NCBI GenBank assembly: GCA_910579215.1
Contig: CAJTTN010000001.1
Location: forward strand, 308,273-372,272
Origin: an uncultured Anaeroplasmataceae bacterium
GTDB taxonomy: Bacteria; Bacillota_I; Bacilli_A; Acholeplasmatales; Anaeroplasmataceae
Length of the DNA: 64,000 nt
Direction of reading: 5' to 3'
Positions 51,460-60,359 of this stretch are shown piece by piece (positions within the stretch are counted from its first letter, which is position 1; each line of letters starts with the position of its first letter). The position numbers and the translations under genes are program-made. The notes under the pieces were generated by a model. The model was given only the letters and a program-made list of their open reading frames with translations, was not told the origin of the DNA and ran no database searches.

Positions 51460-51629
51460 TTCACACTATGCCATTTTTCCTATCATGTTAAAGAAAACTG
51501 ATGTTTTTTAATAAAAATTCTTTTCATACGAGTAAATCTTAAAAATGTAAAACCTCTTCATTATTTTTATAAAAAGAATTAGATATGGTTATTTTTCTTA
51601 GTTCAAAGGAATAAAATATAAAATCTTTC

Positions 51630-51657
51630 TTTTCAAATTTCAAAAAAGAGGTATAAT
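51630..51657 (+). promoter_or_regulatory. Promoter of the HD-domain gene, probably leaderless
   Basis: TTTTCA, 16-bp spacer, TATAAT ending 6 nt before the ATG at 51664. Transcription would start at or within 1-2 nt of the ATG. AAGAGG falls inside the promoter spacer, so it would not be in the mRNA. Confidence 0.5.
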
Positions 51658-51663
51658 AATAAC

Positions 51664-52176
51664 ATGAGAACAAAATATAAGCTTTTAGAAAAAAATCAAA
51701 ACTTCTTTTTTCAAACCATAAATGAAATCATCTATACAGAACCCTTTTTAAAATTAAAAAATTTTCGTCATCATGGAAATATTACTACTTATACTCATGT
51801 AATCAAGGTTGCTTATATGTCCTATTGCTATGCAGTAAAGCATAAATGGAAAATCAATTATGATGAACTTATTCGTTCTGCATTACTACATGACCTATAT
51901 TTTTATGATTGGCATGATAAGAAAAATGGAGTTCATCTCCATGGATTATTTCATCCCAAAAAGGCAGTAAAAAATGCCCAGCAGCTTTATCATATTACTA
52001 AAAGAGAAAAAAGACATATGGCTCATCATATGTTCCCACTCACGTTAATTCCGCCTACAACAAAGGAAGGTTGGCTCATCTGTATTTTTGATAAGGTTGC
52101 AGCAACATCGGATTATAAAGCAATTAAACTCAAAAAAAGAGCAATTAAAAAAGCCACTAGAGTTTTGTATCCCTAA
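51664..52176 (+). CDS. HD-domain phosphohydrolase
   Basis: 170 residues. The HD metal-binding pattern is readable: NITTYTHVIKVAYMSYCYAV (first His), SALLHDLYFYDWHDKKNGVH (HD pair), MAHHMFPLT and ICIFDKVAATSDYKA (last Asp). HD proteins hydrolyse phosphate esters of nucleotides or similar molecules; the substrate is unknown here. No SD in the expected mRNA, see the promoter entry. It stands alone. Confidence 0.85.
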   Translation: MRTKYKLLEKNQNFFFQTINEIIYTEPFLKLKNFRHHGNITTYTHVIKVAYMSYCYAVKHKWKINYDELIRSALLHDLYFYDWHDKKNGVHLHGLFHPKKAVKNAQQLYHITKREKRHMAHHMFPLTLIPPTTKEGWLICIFDKVAATSDYKAIKLKKRAIKKATRVLYP

Positions 52177-52213
52177 GCTATTCTAGAAGTTTCTAGTTGT
52201 AACTTAGGGATAC
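52167..52213. terminator. Hairpin between HD gene and DUF697 gene
   Basis: 11-bp perfect stem (GTATCCCTAAG / CTTAGGGATAC) with a 25-nt loop, overlapping the HD gene stop. T-runs are weak on both sides, so termination is likely but not certain. Confidence 0.5.
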
Positions 52214-52230
52214 TCTACAAAGCTGGCTTT

Positions 52231-53181
52231 TTATTCTGTAGCCAAATCATCATCCTCTTTACTTTTTTTACGATTTGTAAAAAATCTAACAATACGCTTT
52301 GGAAAAAAAGCAATAGTATCAGCAACCACCATAGGTAAAAGCTTTAATGTCTCTTTGTATGCCTGTTTACGAATATCCTCTTTTGTAATTACAGACCCAT
52401 CACTAAATAAATATCTTCTACATACACAGCCTATCCGTAGTGTCATTAATGCATTTGCAGCTCCTTGAAGTACACTTTCTAAAACCACACCTAAATAGGG
52501 CATATTATTTAAAAAGTCTAAGGAGCTTTTGGGCATGATATCCTCAAGCTTTAAATTTTCAAGTCCTTCTGCTATCAAAGCTGTTCCAAAAACCTGAATG
52601 GTTAGCTTGCTTAGGTTTTTCATAGAGGGACGAAAGCCACATTGTACAACAAGCTCCTTCACCATTTTTAAATTTACTGCAAAGACTGTAATCATATCAA
52701 ATCGCGCACTTTGACAAATTGCAGTAGAAATCATAACCGTTTTAGCATCATGAATAATAATACGATTGAGCTGGTTTTTTACTGTTCTTTCAAAGACATA
52801 TTGCAAATTGAACAGCAATTCCTCTTTATTTTTATATTGTGTAAGAAGGATGCGTTCCTCTTCTGGCAGTTCATTACTTTTCACTATATTCTTTGCAACC
52901 TTCTTATATATTGCAACTGCTTTTGGATTACTTTGGTCTAAGGAAGTTGCAATAGACAAAGATGGAGAGCGCACGATGATAATAATAGGCTGAATAATTC
53001 CTAAATAAGTCAATAAAACAACAAGTGCGTAAAATCCATATTCTGCATAGGGAGAAATCCTTCTTAATTTTTCTCCTATATCTAGCAAGGAGCTAATTAG
53101 GATAATTAAAAATAAGAGTAAAACTCCAATGCCTATCACATAATATATATATTTTGAATGATCCTTTTTTATCTTCTTCAC
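52231..53181 (-). CDS. DUF697 membrane protein
   Basis: 316 residues. Two N-terminal membrane helices (YIYYVIGIGVLLLFLIILIS, and one at about 48-70), then a DUF697 domain (AICQSARFDMITVFAVNLKM, VKELVVQCGFRPSMKNLSKL, QVFGTALIAEGLENLKLE), related to YcjF. Function not known; family members are often linked to GTPases, none of which is adjacent. Start is GTG at 53179-53181 after GGGGGTG. A promoter with TTGTCA is plausible upstream. Confidence 0.75.
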   Translation of the reverse strand: MKKIKKDHSKYIYYVIGIGVLLLFLIILISSLLDIGEKLRRISPYAEYGFYALVVLLTYLGIIQPIIIIVRSPSLSIATSLDQSNPKAVAIYKKVAKNIVKSNELPEEERILLTQYKNKEELLFNLQYVFERTVKNQLNRIIIHDAKTVMISTAICQSARFDMITVFAVNLKMVKELVVQCGFRPSMKNLSKLTIQVFGTALIAEGLENLKLEDIMPKSSLDFLNNMPYLGVVLESVLQGAANALMTLRIGCVCRRYLFSDGSVITKEDIRKQAYKETLKLLPMVVADTIAFFPKRIVRFFTNRKKSKEDDDLATE

Positions 53182-53317
53182 TAGAACACCCCCCTTATAT
53201 TTCTAAAGTTATCTAAATATTATGAAGTATTGACAAACTAATTTTCTTTTATTCTACCATATTCTTTTATTTTTGAATAGATATTTCTAAAAATTTGAAC
53301 AAGCTTTTTAGAGTTAA

Positions 53318-53339
53318 AAATCCCTCACTGGAGGGATTT
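53318..53339 (-). terminator. Terminator of the pot operon
   Basis: 9-bp stem (AAATCCCTC / GAGGGATTT) with a 4-nt loop and TTTTT on the minus strand, overlapping the potD stop at 53338. Confidence 0.85.
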
Positions 53340-54456
53340 AACTAGTTATAGTTATAAATAAGGATTCGATATAGGCATAAATATCATTTCCAAGAAAACA
53401 ATAAACCTCTGCAACAGAATTTGGATAATTCATAATTAGAGATGGATTATAGGCTTCTATAGAAACAATATCCTCCCATTCCTCATCGGAAAAAACATTT
53501 TCAAATACTGAATTTAAGGTAGGACAATAGCCTACAAAGCTAGTATTCTCTAAAGAATTGTCAAACTCCAAAAGATAATCAATCATTTTATATGCTAAAT
53601 CTGGATTCGTAGAGGTTACGGGTATAGCAAGTCCATCAAAAAAGACATTATTATGCTCCTTAGGGGCATAAATACTATAATTTTCTATATTTTGGTATTG
53701 CTCTGCCTCTACATCAGAATAATAGGCATCAAAGAAATCTCCAGAATAAACTAAGGCAACATCAAGATTCCCCTGAGAAACATTCTTCTTTAATTCATCA
53801 GTTCCCCAGTAATCAAAATGAGTTCTCTTTAATAAATTTAAGCATTCATCTATTTTAGTTTTATCTTTAGTATTTAAAGAATATCCTAAATATAATTCTG
53901 CTGCAGCTAAAGCATCTCTTGAAACATTATACATTCCCACAGTGGATCCAAGGGGTAAAAGATTTTGTTCAAAAAACACCTTAAAGCCATGCGTTAAAAC
54001 TGCCTCCTCAACACCTGCCTTTCGCTTAGAATACATGATTCCTAAGGAGCCCCAAAAATAAGGAATGTAATAGTTTCTATAGTTCTCACAATCCTTTGAG
54101 TCCATTAGCATTTTCAACTCTGGAACAAAAATATTTTCTTCATAATTTTCTAATAAGGAATAGTCCAACTCCAAAATTAAACCATCCTCTTTCATTTGGT
54201 CAATCATGTAATCAGAAGGAACAACCAAATCATATTCAGCACTTTGATTTAAAATATTTTGATACATTTGCTCATTGGATTCTACATTAACCTCTTTAAC
54301 TGTAACTCCATATTTTTCTTCAAAGCTATGAATGACATCACTTGAAAGATAATCTCCCCAGTTTAGAATTAAAAGATCAGCACCTTTTCCACTTCCTGAG
54401 AAAACAAACACTATGACAATGATTCCCAAAGCTAGAAGTCCTAATAGTTTCTTCAT
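53338..54456 (-). CDS. potD: Spermidine/putrescine-binding protein
   Basis: 372 residues. The substrate-binding protein of the polyamine ABC importer: ADLLILNWGDYLSSDVIHSF, YDLVVPSDYMIDQM, IPYFWGSLGIMYSK and NNVFFDGLAIPVTSTNPDLA are PotD blocks. The hydrophobic start (LLALGIIVIVFVFSG) has no cysteine, so it is not a lipoprotein but is probably held by its uncleaved helix, or released. It overlaps potC as ATGA. Polyamine contacts cannot be read individually, so putrescine or spermidine cannot be told apart. Confidence 0.92.
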   Translation of the reverse strand: MKKLLGLLALGIIVIVFVFSGSGKGADLLILNWGDYLSSDVIHSFEEKYGVTVKEVNVESNEQMYQNILNQSAEYDLVVPSDYMIDQMKEDGLILELDYSLLENYEENIFVPELKMLMDSKDCENYRNYYIPYFWGSLGIMYSKRKAGVEEAVLTHGFKVFFEQNLLPLGSTVGMYNVSRDALAAAELYLGYSLNTKDKTKIDECLNLLKRTHFDYWGTDELKKNVSQGNLDVALVYSGDFFDAYYSDVEAEQYQNIENYSIYAPKEHNNVFFDGLAIPVTSTNPDLAYKMIDYLLEFDNSLENTSFVGYCPTLNSVFENVFSDEEWEDIVSIEAYNPSLIMNYPNSVAEVYCFLGNDIYAYIESLFITITS

Positions 54457-55316
54457 TTGCGTTCCTCCTTTTTTCGATTCTTAATGATTTGATAAACAAT
54501 AATACCGACAAAGGTTATTAGCATTAAAATTGTATTATATGCACAGGCTTGATTCCATTGTCCATTTCGCTGTTGTTTCAAATTTCCATAAAGCCATGTA
54601 GAAAAATTTTGTTGGCTTCCACTGACAAAGTAGGTAATAATAAAATCATCTATACTCATAGTAAAGGCAAGCAAGGCTCCTGAAAAGATACCTGTTTTTA
54701 TATTAGGTAAAATGACCTTATCTAAAGCTTCTCTAGGTGAACATCCCAAATCTAAAGCAGCATCAAATAAGTCATTGTCCTTAGAAAGTTTAGGAAGTAC
54801 GGAAAGAACTACATATGGAGTTGAAAATAAAACATGTGCTATCAATGTTGTAAGCTTTCCATATTGGGCGATTAGATTTACCTGTAAAACAATAGATATC
54901 ACTTGAAAGATGAGCAATAAGAATGCTGCCGTAACTATATCTGCATTCAAAATTGGAACATTATTCAGCATGATCATTTGTTTTTTCCTTTTTCTACTTA
55001 AGGCATTGATGCCTATCGCAGAAAAAGTACCAAAGATTGTAGATATAATAGTAGATAAAATCGTGATTTCCAATGTAAAAACTATAGATTTGAATAGTGT
55101 CTTATTTGTAATGAGCATGCCATACCATTTGGTTGTGACTCCTGGCATCTGATACCCACTAGTATGTGTCGAAAAGGAGGTTAAGACAATAACAACAATA
55201 GGAACATAGGTAATGGTTAATATCATAATAAAAAATATAAGTATTGCTATTTTTTTGCCTATAGATTTAGCTAATACAGAAGTAGGAATTTCTACTTTAA
55301 TACGATTTTCCATCAT
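54453..55316 (-). CDS. potC: Spermidine/putrescine ABC transporter permease
   Basis: 287 residues, six predicted membrane helices, with the permease ATPase-contact loop AALDLGCSPREALDKVILPN. The start ATGATG at 55316 overlaps the potB TGA by 4 nt. It forms the channel together with PotB. Confidence 0.93.
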   Translation of the reverse strand: MMENRIKVEIPTSVLAKSIGKKIAILIFFIMILTITYVPIVVIVLTSFSTHTSGYQMPGVTTKWYGMLITNKTLFKSIVFTLEITILSTIISTIFGTFSAIGINALSRKRKKQMIMLNNVPILNADIVTAAFLLLIFQVISIVLQVNLIAQYGKLTTLIAHVLFSTPYVVLSVLPKLSKDNDLFDAALDLGCSPREALDKVILPNIKTGIFSGALLAFTMSIDDFIITYFVSGSQQNFSTWLYGNLKQQRNGQWNQACAYNTILMLITFVGIIVYQIIKNRKKEERK

Positions 55317-56158
55317 AGTAAGGTCTCTCCTTCCTCGTCAATTTTAGAAATAACATATAAAGAGCCCAATACAAAAATGATGATAATGAGGCTCCATAAG
55401 CTTCCTATATTAAAGAAGGTATGGGAGGATTTAAATTGGCGCTCTATCAGTTGTCCTACCATGCGATAATTTGGATCTCCATTTGTTACAATTTGAGGAA
55501 TAGTAAATCCCATAGCCGCTGGTAAGAAAACCATCATTACACCTGAAACTACTCCCTTTAGACTTAAGGGTAATGTAATTTTCAAAAAGCTTTTCTGAGG
55601 ATTTGCACCCAAATCATTAGAAGCCTCGACATAGGATTTATCTATTTTTTCTAAAACTGTATAAATCGGTAAAATCATAAATGGTAGATAAACTATCGTC
55701 ATAACTAATATAATTTTTAATGACTTAAATTCTGTTAGATTTATTGAGATATGAAACACATTAGAAAGAAAGCTGTTTTCGGATAATAAGTTATTGATTG
55801 TTTGGATTCTTAAAAGCATATTTGTCCACATAGGCATGATAAATAAAAGCAAAATTAAATATTTATGCTTGAATTTTGAACTTGAAATAAAGTATGCAAT
55901 GGGATATCCTATGAGAATGCATAGTACTGTTGCAACAACAGCATAAAAGATACTTCTCCCAAAGGCCTTTAAAAATGCCATATCTGCTAACTTTGAAAAG
56001 GTTTGAAACGTAAATTCATAATCTGTAAAATCAAAGCTATATACAGAGAATGTTTCAATCGTAGAAAATGCAAAGAGAATCATTAATAATAAGGGAATGC
56101 CTGTAAAGATAATTATCCATACAAAATAAGGAATTGAGTATTTTTTAAAATTATTCAT
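55313..56158 (-). CDS. potB: Spermidine/putrescine ABC transporter permease
   Basis: 281 residues with six membrane helices and the coupling loop EASNDLGANPQKSFLKITLP. It overlaps potA by 8 nt and potC by 4. Paired with PotC as the two transmembrane subunits. Confidence 0.93.
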   Translation of the reverse strand: MNNFKKYSIPYFVWIIIFTGIPLLLMILFAFSTIETFSVYSFDFTDYEFTFQTFSKLADMAFLKAFGRSIFYAVVATVLCILIGYPIAYFISSSKFKHKYLILLLFIMPMWTNMLLRIQTINNLLSENSFLSNVFHISINLTEFKSLKIILVMTIVYLPFMILPIYTVLEKIDKSYVEASNDLGANPQKSFLKITLPLSLKGVVSGVMMVFLPAAMGFTIPQIVTNGDPNYRMVGQLIERQFKSSHTFFNIGSLWSLIIIIFVLGSLYVISKIDEEGETLL

Positions 56159-57686
56159 AAACCTTCATAAGATGAATTTCATAGGGATCTACTGAAAGTC
56201 CTATCTTATCTCCTACCTTTGCAATTTCATAATCGTGGATAACAAACTCCATCCCGCCAATATCAGCACAGATTTCAAAATGTACTCCCTTAAATACAAT
56301 ATCTGTTACTGTTCCAATCAGCTTTGCCTTTGCTGGATCTAAGCGATCAAAATCTTCAGGTCGGATTACCACATCACATACCTCACCGACCTTAAAATTT
56401 TCATCTACACATTCAAACTCTTGTTCCATAAAGCGAACCATTTTATTCCCTAAATACGTTCCTCTAATTATATTTGATTCTCCAATAAAATTTGCAACAA
56501 AACGATTTTTTGGCTCATTATAAATATCCATAGGTGTTCCTATTTGCTGAATGACACCTTTATCCATTACAACTATGGTGTCTGACATAGTTAAAGCTTC
56601 CTCTTGATCATGGGTAACAAAAATAAATGTGATACCAACCTTCCTTTGAAGCTCCTTTAATTCATATTGCATTTCCTGACGAAGCTTTAAATCTAAGGCT
56701 GATAAAGATTCATCTAAAAGTAGAATGCGAGGACGATTGACTATGGCTCTCGCAATTGCCACTCTCTGTTGCTGCCCACCACTCATTTTATCAATCCTAC
56801 GATCTTCATAGCCCTCTAATTTTACCATTTTCAAGGCTTCAAGCACCTTTTCTCGAATTTGCTTCTTATTTAGCATTAAAGATTTCGCAGATTTAATTTC
56901 TAAAGCCTTATCCTTTAAGGTCTGTTTTTTTAAAGCTTCTAAACGCTCAAGTTCACTCCATACAGCTACCTTTTTTAATTTTTTCAATTCTGCTTCAAAT
57001 GGTTTAGTAGCCTTTGAATTTGAAACTCCTTGTGCAACCTGCTCTTCAATTAAAACCTCTATTTCCTTTATTCTTTTTTTAGCTGCCTTAACCTCATCAT
57101 CCTTTTCCCATTCTACATCAATTTGAGCATCTAAATCTTCTAAAATAGGATTATATTTTTTTTCTATTTCTTCAAGCTTTACTTCTATCAGTTTATTCTT
57201 TTCAATATTGGTTTCCTGCTTGATTTGATTCTTTATTTCTTTTAAACGATTTTTAGTCTCTGTCTTCTCCTCTTTAGTTGCAGAGCTATCCTGCAATTTA
57301 TGTAAAAGCTTCGTTCTTTCTTCCTCATATTTAGCAGCAACACTATTTTTTATATCGGAAAGAATCCTACTAAAATTCTTAAGTCCAAAGGCTACATTCT
57401 CAAATACATTTAAATGAGGAAACAACGCATATCTTTGGAAAACTGTATTGATTGGTCTTTGATATGCAGGAATATTATTAATTGTAACACCATCTAAAAT
57501 AATCTGCCCATACTCTGGAGTTTCAAATCCCCCAATCATTCGCAAAATTGTTGTCTTCCCACAGCCAGACGGACCAACTAAAGTAATAAACTCATTTTCA
57601 TTGATGTACAGTGAAAAATCGTCAATAACAACATTTCCATTAAATTCCTTATGAATATTTTTCAATTCAATTAGTTTATTTGCCAT
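56151..57686 (-). CDS. potA: Polyamine ABC transporter ATPase with long insertion
   Basis: 511 residues, about 150 more than the usual PotA. Walker A (TLVGPSGCGKTTILRMIGGF, residues 38-45) and Q-loop (NTVFQRYALFPHLNVFENV) are followed, from about residue 105 to 275, by a Lys/Glu-rich coiled-coil insertion (KYEEERTKLLHKLQD ... KNQIKQETNIEKNKLIEVKL) before the signature MSGGQQQRVAIARA and Walker B RILLLDESLSALD. The C-terminal TOBE-like regulatory domain is present. Enlarged PotA proteins of this kind are known from Mycoplasma. Translation follows AGGAGAG; 15 nt after the regulator gene. Confidence 0.92.
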   Translation of the reverse strand: MANKLIELKNIHKEFNGNVVIDDFSLYINENEFITLVGPSGCGKTTILRMIGGFETPEYGQIILDGVTINNIPAYQRPINTVFQRYALFPHLNVFENVAFGLKNFSRILSDIKNSVAAKYEEERTKLLHKLQDSSATKEEKTETKNRLKEIKNQIKQETNIEKNKLIEVKLEEIEKKYNPILEDLDAQIDVEWEKDDEVKAAKKRIKEIEVLIEEQVAQGVSNSKATKPFEAELKKLKKVAVWSELERLEALKKQTLKDKALEIKSAKSLMLNKKQIREKVLEALKMVKLEGYEDRRIDKMSGGQQQRVAIARAIVNRPRILLLDESLSALDLKLRQEMQYELKELQRKVGITFIFVTHDQEEALTMSDTIVVMDKGVIQQIGTPMDIYNEPKNRFVANFIGESNIIRGTYLGNKMVRFMEQEFECVDENFKVGEVCDVVIRPEDFDRLDPAKAKLIGTVTDIVFKGVHFEICADIGGMEFVIHDYEIAKVGDKIGLSVDPYEIHLMKVYE

Positions 57687-57701
57687 ACTTCTTACTCTCC
57701 T

Positions 57702-58235
57702 TTAAAAATTTGGTGGCGTAGATACCCATACAAGCTTTGCTGGATAATCTGTCGTATTTTCTAAGTAATGCGTGGAATTGGTAGTTATATAAAACGATTC
57801 TCCTCGCTTACAAATTCTTTTAATATTTCCATAATGAACGATAACTTCTCCCTCTATAACATAACCAAATTCTTCTCCTGGATGGGGATAATCATGGATT
57901 GTATTTTTATGCGGAGATATAACAACTAAAATAGGTTCTAAGGCATGCTCCTGAGAAGTAGGCACAAGCCATGTTTGCTCATAGCCCTCAAATTCCTTGG
58001 TATACTGCTCTTCCTCAGTAAAAATAATTCTTTCCTCTTTATCCTCGTGAAAGAAATCTGAAAAATTTGTACCCAAAACATCCAATATAATTTCTAAAGT
58101 TTCTATAGAGGGTGAGACCTTATTATTTTCTAATTGCGATATGTATCCCTTTGTCAGCTCACAACGATTCGCTAGCTCCTCCTGTGTAAGCATTAGAAGT
58201 GTTCTTCTTTCTTTAATTCTATTTCCTAGATTCAT
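57702..58235 (-). CDS. XRE-cupin regulator, PuuR-like
   Basis: 177 residues: helix-turn-helix (MLTQEELANRCELTKGYISQ and LENNKVSPSIETLEIILDVL) in the first 65, then a cupin domain (YPHPGEEFGYVIEGEVIVHY). This plan is shared by PuuR-type regulators of polyamine genes, and it is the first gene of the potABCD operon. It probably senses polyamine in the cupin and represses the operon; paired inverted repeats lie in its promoter region. Confidence 0.85.
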   Translation of the reverse strand: MNLGNRIKERRTLLMLTQEELANRCELTKGYISQLENNKVSPSIETLEIILDVLGTNFSDFFHEDKEERIIFTEEEQYTKEFEGYEQTWLVPTSQEHALEPILVVISPHKNTIHDYPHPGEEFGYVIEGEVIVHYGNIKRICKRGESFYITTNSTHYLENTTDYPAKLVWVSTPPNF

Positions 58236-58253
58236 CCTTACACCCCTTACAAT

Positions 58254-58293
58254 AGTTTATAATTACTAAACTTTAAGTTAGAAATTCCTAAAC
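58254..58293 (-). promoter_or_regulatory. Operator-like inverted repeats upstream of the pot operon
   Basis: Two related palindromic elements: AGTTTA ATAATTACTAAACT type (58254-58272) and GTTAGAAATTCCTAAAC (58277-58293), both reducible to GTTTAG-aatt-TAAAC. They overlap a possible -10 (TATAAA). Likely the binding site of the XRE-cupin regulator. Confidence 0.5.
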
Positions 58294-58376
58294 ACAAAAA
58301 ATAACAATGTAATTATATAATTTTTATACTCGTTTTTCAATATATATTGTCGCAAAAATTTTAAAGAAATAAAAAA

Positions 58377-58404
58377 AATGACACTAAAAGTGCCTAGTTT
58401 CATT
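58377..58404 (-). terminator. Terminator of the CaCA-mntP operon
   Basis: Minus strand AATGA-ACTA / TAGT-TCATT stem with small bulges, followed by T8, about 20 nt past the mntP stop. Confidence 0.75.
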
Positions 58405-58423
58405 TAGATAAGTGCTATTGATT

Positions 58424-59023
58424 TTAAATATATAATTCAATCATATTGCTGATAAAAATTTCTAAACCAATAGCAATAAGGATGATTCCACCTAAAAGCT
58501 CTGCATAGGAAGAAAATTTAGAAGATATTTTTTTACCAAAAAACACTCCTATAATACAAAAAATAAAAGTGACAAGTGCAATTAATAGACAGGCATAAAG
58601 AGCCATATTCCAAGTATAATTAGCAATAGTAAAGCCAACAGATAAGGCATCAATTGAAGTGGCAATCCCTTGAATGAGTAAAGCAATAAACGTAAGTCTT
58701 CTGCCTTCAATCGTTGCTTGTTCTTCTTTTCCTCTGCTTCTTATATTTTCATAAATCATTTTTCCACCAATAAAGAAAAGCAAAATTAATGCAATCCAAG
58801 GAACTGCATATTGAAAAGCTTTAAATTTTTCCAAAAGAGCATATACACATGCCCAACCAAGCAATGGCATGGCAAATTGAAAGAATGCAAAGGTTCCTGC
58901 AATAAAAAACATCTTTTTCTTTTTCATTCTAGGTTCATTTAAGCCATCAGCGATAGAGACACTAAATGCATCCATCGTAAGAGCAAACCCTAAAAGAATA
59001 CTATTCAAAAAAAATTCCCACAT
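58424..59023 (-). CDS. mntP: Manganese efflux pump MntP
   Basis: 199 residues and six membrane helices in two repeated halves; the conserved GFALTMDAFSVSIADGL and GIATSIDALSVGFTIA each carry the acidic residue needed for Mn2+. It exports manganese. No ribosome site is seen before the ATG at 59023, which lies 2 nt after the stop of the exchanger gene, so translation is probably coupled; a TTG at 59044 in the same frame is an alternative. Under the Mn riboswitch upstream. Confidence 0.93.
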   Translation of the reverse strand: MWEFFLNSILLGFALTMDAFSVSIADGLNEPRMKKKKMFFIAGTFAFFQFAMPLLGWACVYALLEKFKAFQYAVPWIALILLFFIGGKMIYENIRSRGKEEQATIEGRRLTFIALLIQGIATSIDALSVGFTIANYTWNMALYACLLIALVTFIFCIIGVFFGKKISSKFSSYAELLGGIILIAIGLEIFISNMIELYI

Positions 59024-59025
59024 TT

Positions 59026-60066
59026 TTAGATAACCGTCCGACAAATTAGATAAATTAAATATCCTGCATAACAGCTCAATAAAAGTATACCACTTTTACG
59101 ATTAATTTTTCCAATAAAGCAAAATCCAAATACTAACAGGGTGGCTACCATCATTACAGTTAAATCCACTACAATTTGGTTACCAACAATAAGAGGATTA
59201 ATTGTACTAGAAATTCCTAATACAAACAAAATATTAAAAATATTAGAACCTATTACATTTCCTAGTGCCATATCATTTTGTCCTTTTTTTGCAGCAACAA
59301 TACTTGTCACAAGCTCTGGCAAAGAGGTTCCTACTGCAACAATAGTCAGCCCTACTAAAGATTCTACCATATCATGATTTAAATGGGCCAAATCCCCAAT
59401 TCCAACTGCGATATGCTTTGATCCATATACAACTGCTTCTCCTCCAACAGCAATACCTATTAAACCTATAATTACAAATAAAATAGATTTCCAAGTAGGC
59501 AATAGAACTATCGTCTCATTCTTTTCTAAATCTAATCCTTGCTTCATCATCCTTTTTGCATCTAACACCAAATAAAAAACATAAAGAAGAATTAAGATTA
59601 CAAAAATTATACCTTCCCAACGTAGAATAGCATATTCATTTTTAAAATTAAAGCATAACCCAAAAATCACTAGCAATGCAGTAACAAATAAAAGGATTGG
59701 ATACTCCTTCTTACCTACAGTTTTTTTTATGAGGATTGGTGTAAAAATAGCACTAAATCCTAAAACAACAAGCAAATTACAAATATTAGAACCTACTACA
59801 TTTCCAACAGCCACATTAGCATTTCCACCCTCTAACAGGCAATTAATAGAATCCGATACAGATACTGCCAATTCGGGAAAGCTTGTACCGAATGCAACGA
59901 TAGTTAATCCTATGATCATCTCTGAAATATGAAATCTTTTAGCAATAGATGATGAAGCATCCACAAAAAGATCAGAAAATTTCACTAAAAAATATACTCC
60001 TGTTACAAGTAAAATTATACAAACTATCCAACTCCACCATTGTAACATATCTAAGCTTGGCAACAT
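59026..60066 (-). CDS. CaCA-family Na+/Ca2+ (cation) exchanger, YrbG-like
   Basis: 346 residues, about ten membrane helices, two alpha-repeats: GLTIVAFGTSFPELAVSVSD with GNVVGSNICNLLVVLG, and GLTIVAVGTSLPELVTSIVA with GNVIGSNIFNILFVLG. It exchanges cations across the membrane. The riboswitch upstream and its pairing with mntP suggest a role in Mn2+ or Ca2+ homeostasis. AGGAGGTAG precedes the ATG. Confidence 0.92.
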   Translation of the reverse strand: MLPSLDMLQWWSWIVCIILLVTGVYFLVKFSDLFVDASSSIAKRFHISEMIIGLTIVAFGTSFPELAVSVSDSINCLLEGGNANVAVGNVVGSNICNLLVVLGFSAIFTPILIKKTVGKKEYPILLFVTALLVIFGLCFNFKNEYAILRWEGIIFVILILLYVFYLVLDAKRMMKQGLDLEKNETIVLLPTWKSILFVIIGLIGIAVGGEAVVYGSKHIAVGIGDLAHLNHDMVESLVGLTIVAVGTSLPELVTSIVAAKKGQNDMALGNVIGSNIFNILFVLGISSTINPLIVGNQIVVDLTVMMVATLLVFGFCFIGKINRKSGILLLSCYAGYLIYLICRTVI

Positions 60067-60091
60067 TTTTTACTACCTCCTAAAAAGAAAA

Positions 60092-60212
60092 GACTTATAC
60101 CTATTATGATTTCATAATATGCATAAGTCTCGTTTTTTAAAGTTGAACCTGGGTTATTTTCCCATGATGTAGGCCAACTACTATTGCTAGCAAACTACTC
60201 CCCTATAACTTG
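60092..60212 (-). promoter_or_regulatory. Mn2+ riboswitch (yybP-ykoY) with terminator
   Basis: Minus strand shows the yybP-ykoY conserved parts: AAGTTATAGGGGAGTAG at the 5' side, ACATCATGGG in the middle, AACCCAGGTTCAACTT closing P1. A terminator hairpin (GACTTAT ... ATAAGTC) and a T-rich run follow at 60092-60129. This class turns genes on when Mn2+ rises; both downstream genes are cation transporters. Confidence 0.88.
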
Positions 60213-60229
60213 GAAATATTTCTATAAGT

Positions 60230-60258
60230 ATTTTAGCATAACTCTATGTATTAAGCAA
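60230..60258 (-). promoter_or_regulatory. Promoter of the riboswitch transcript
   Basis: Minus strand TTGCTT, 17-bp spacer ending in TGC, TAAAAT (extended -10), about 20 nt before the aptamer. Confidence 0.65.
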
Positions 60259-60359
60259 CCTTTTTTTATTTTTGTACATAATTAATCATTTGATAAGAAA
60301 AACATGCTTTAAGCTTATATCCTTTTCAATATTTAACTATCTCATCTTAAAATAATATT

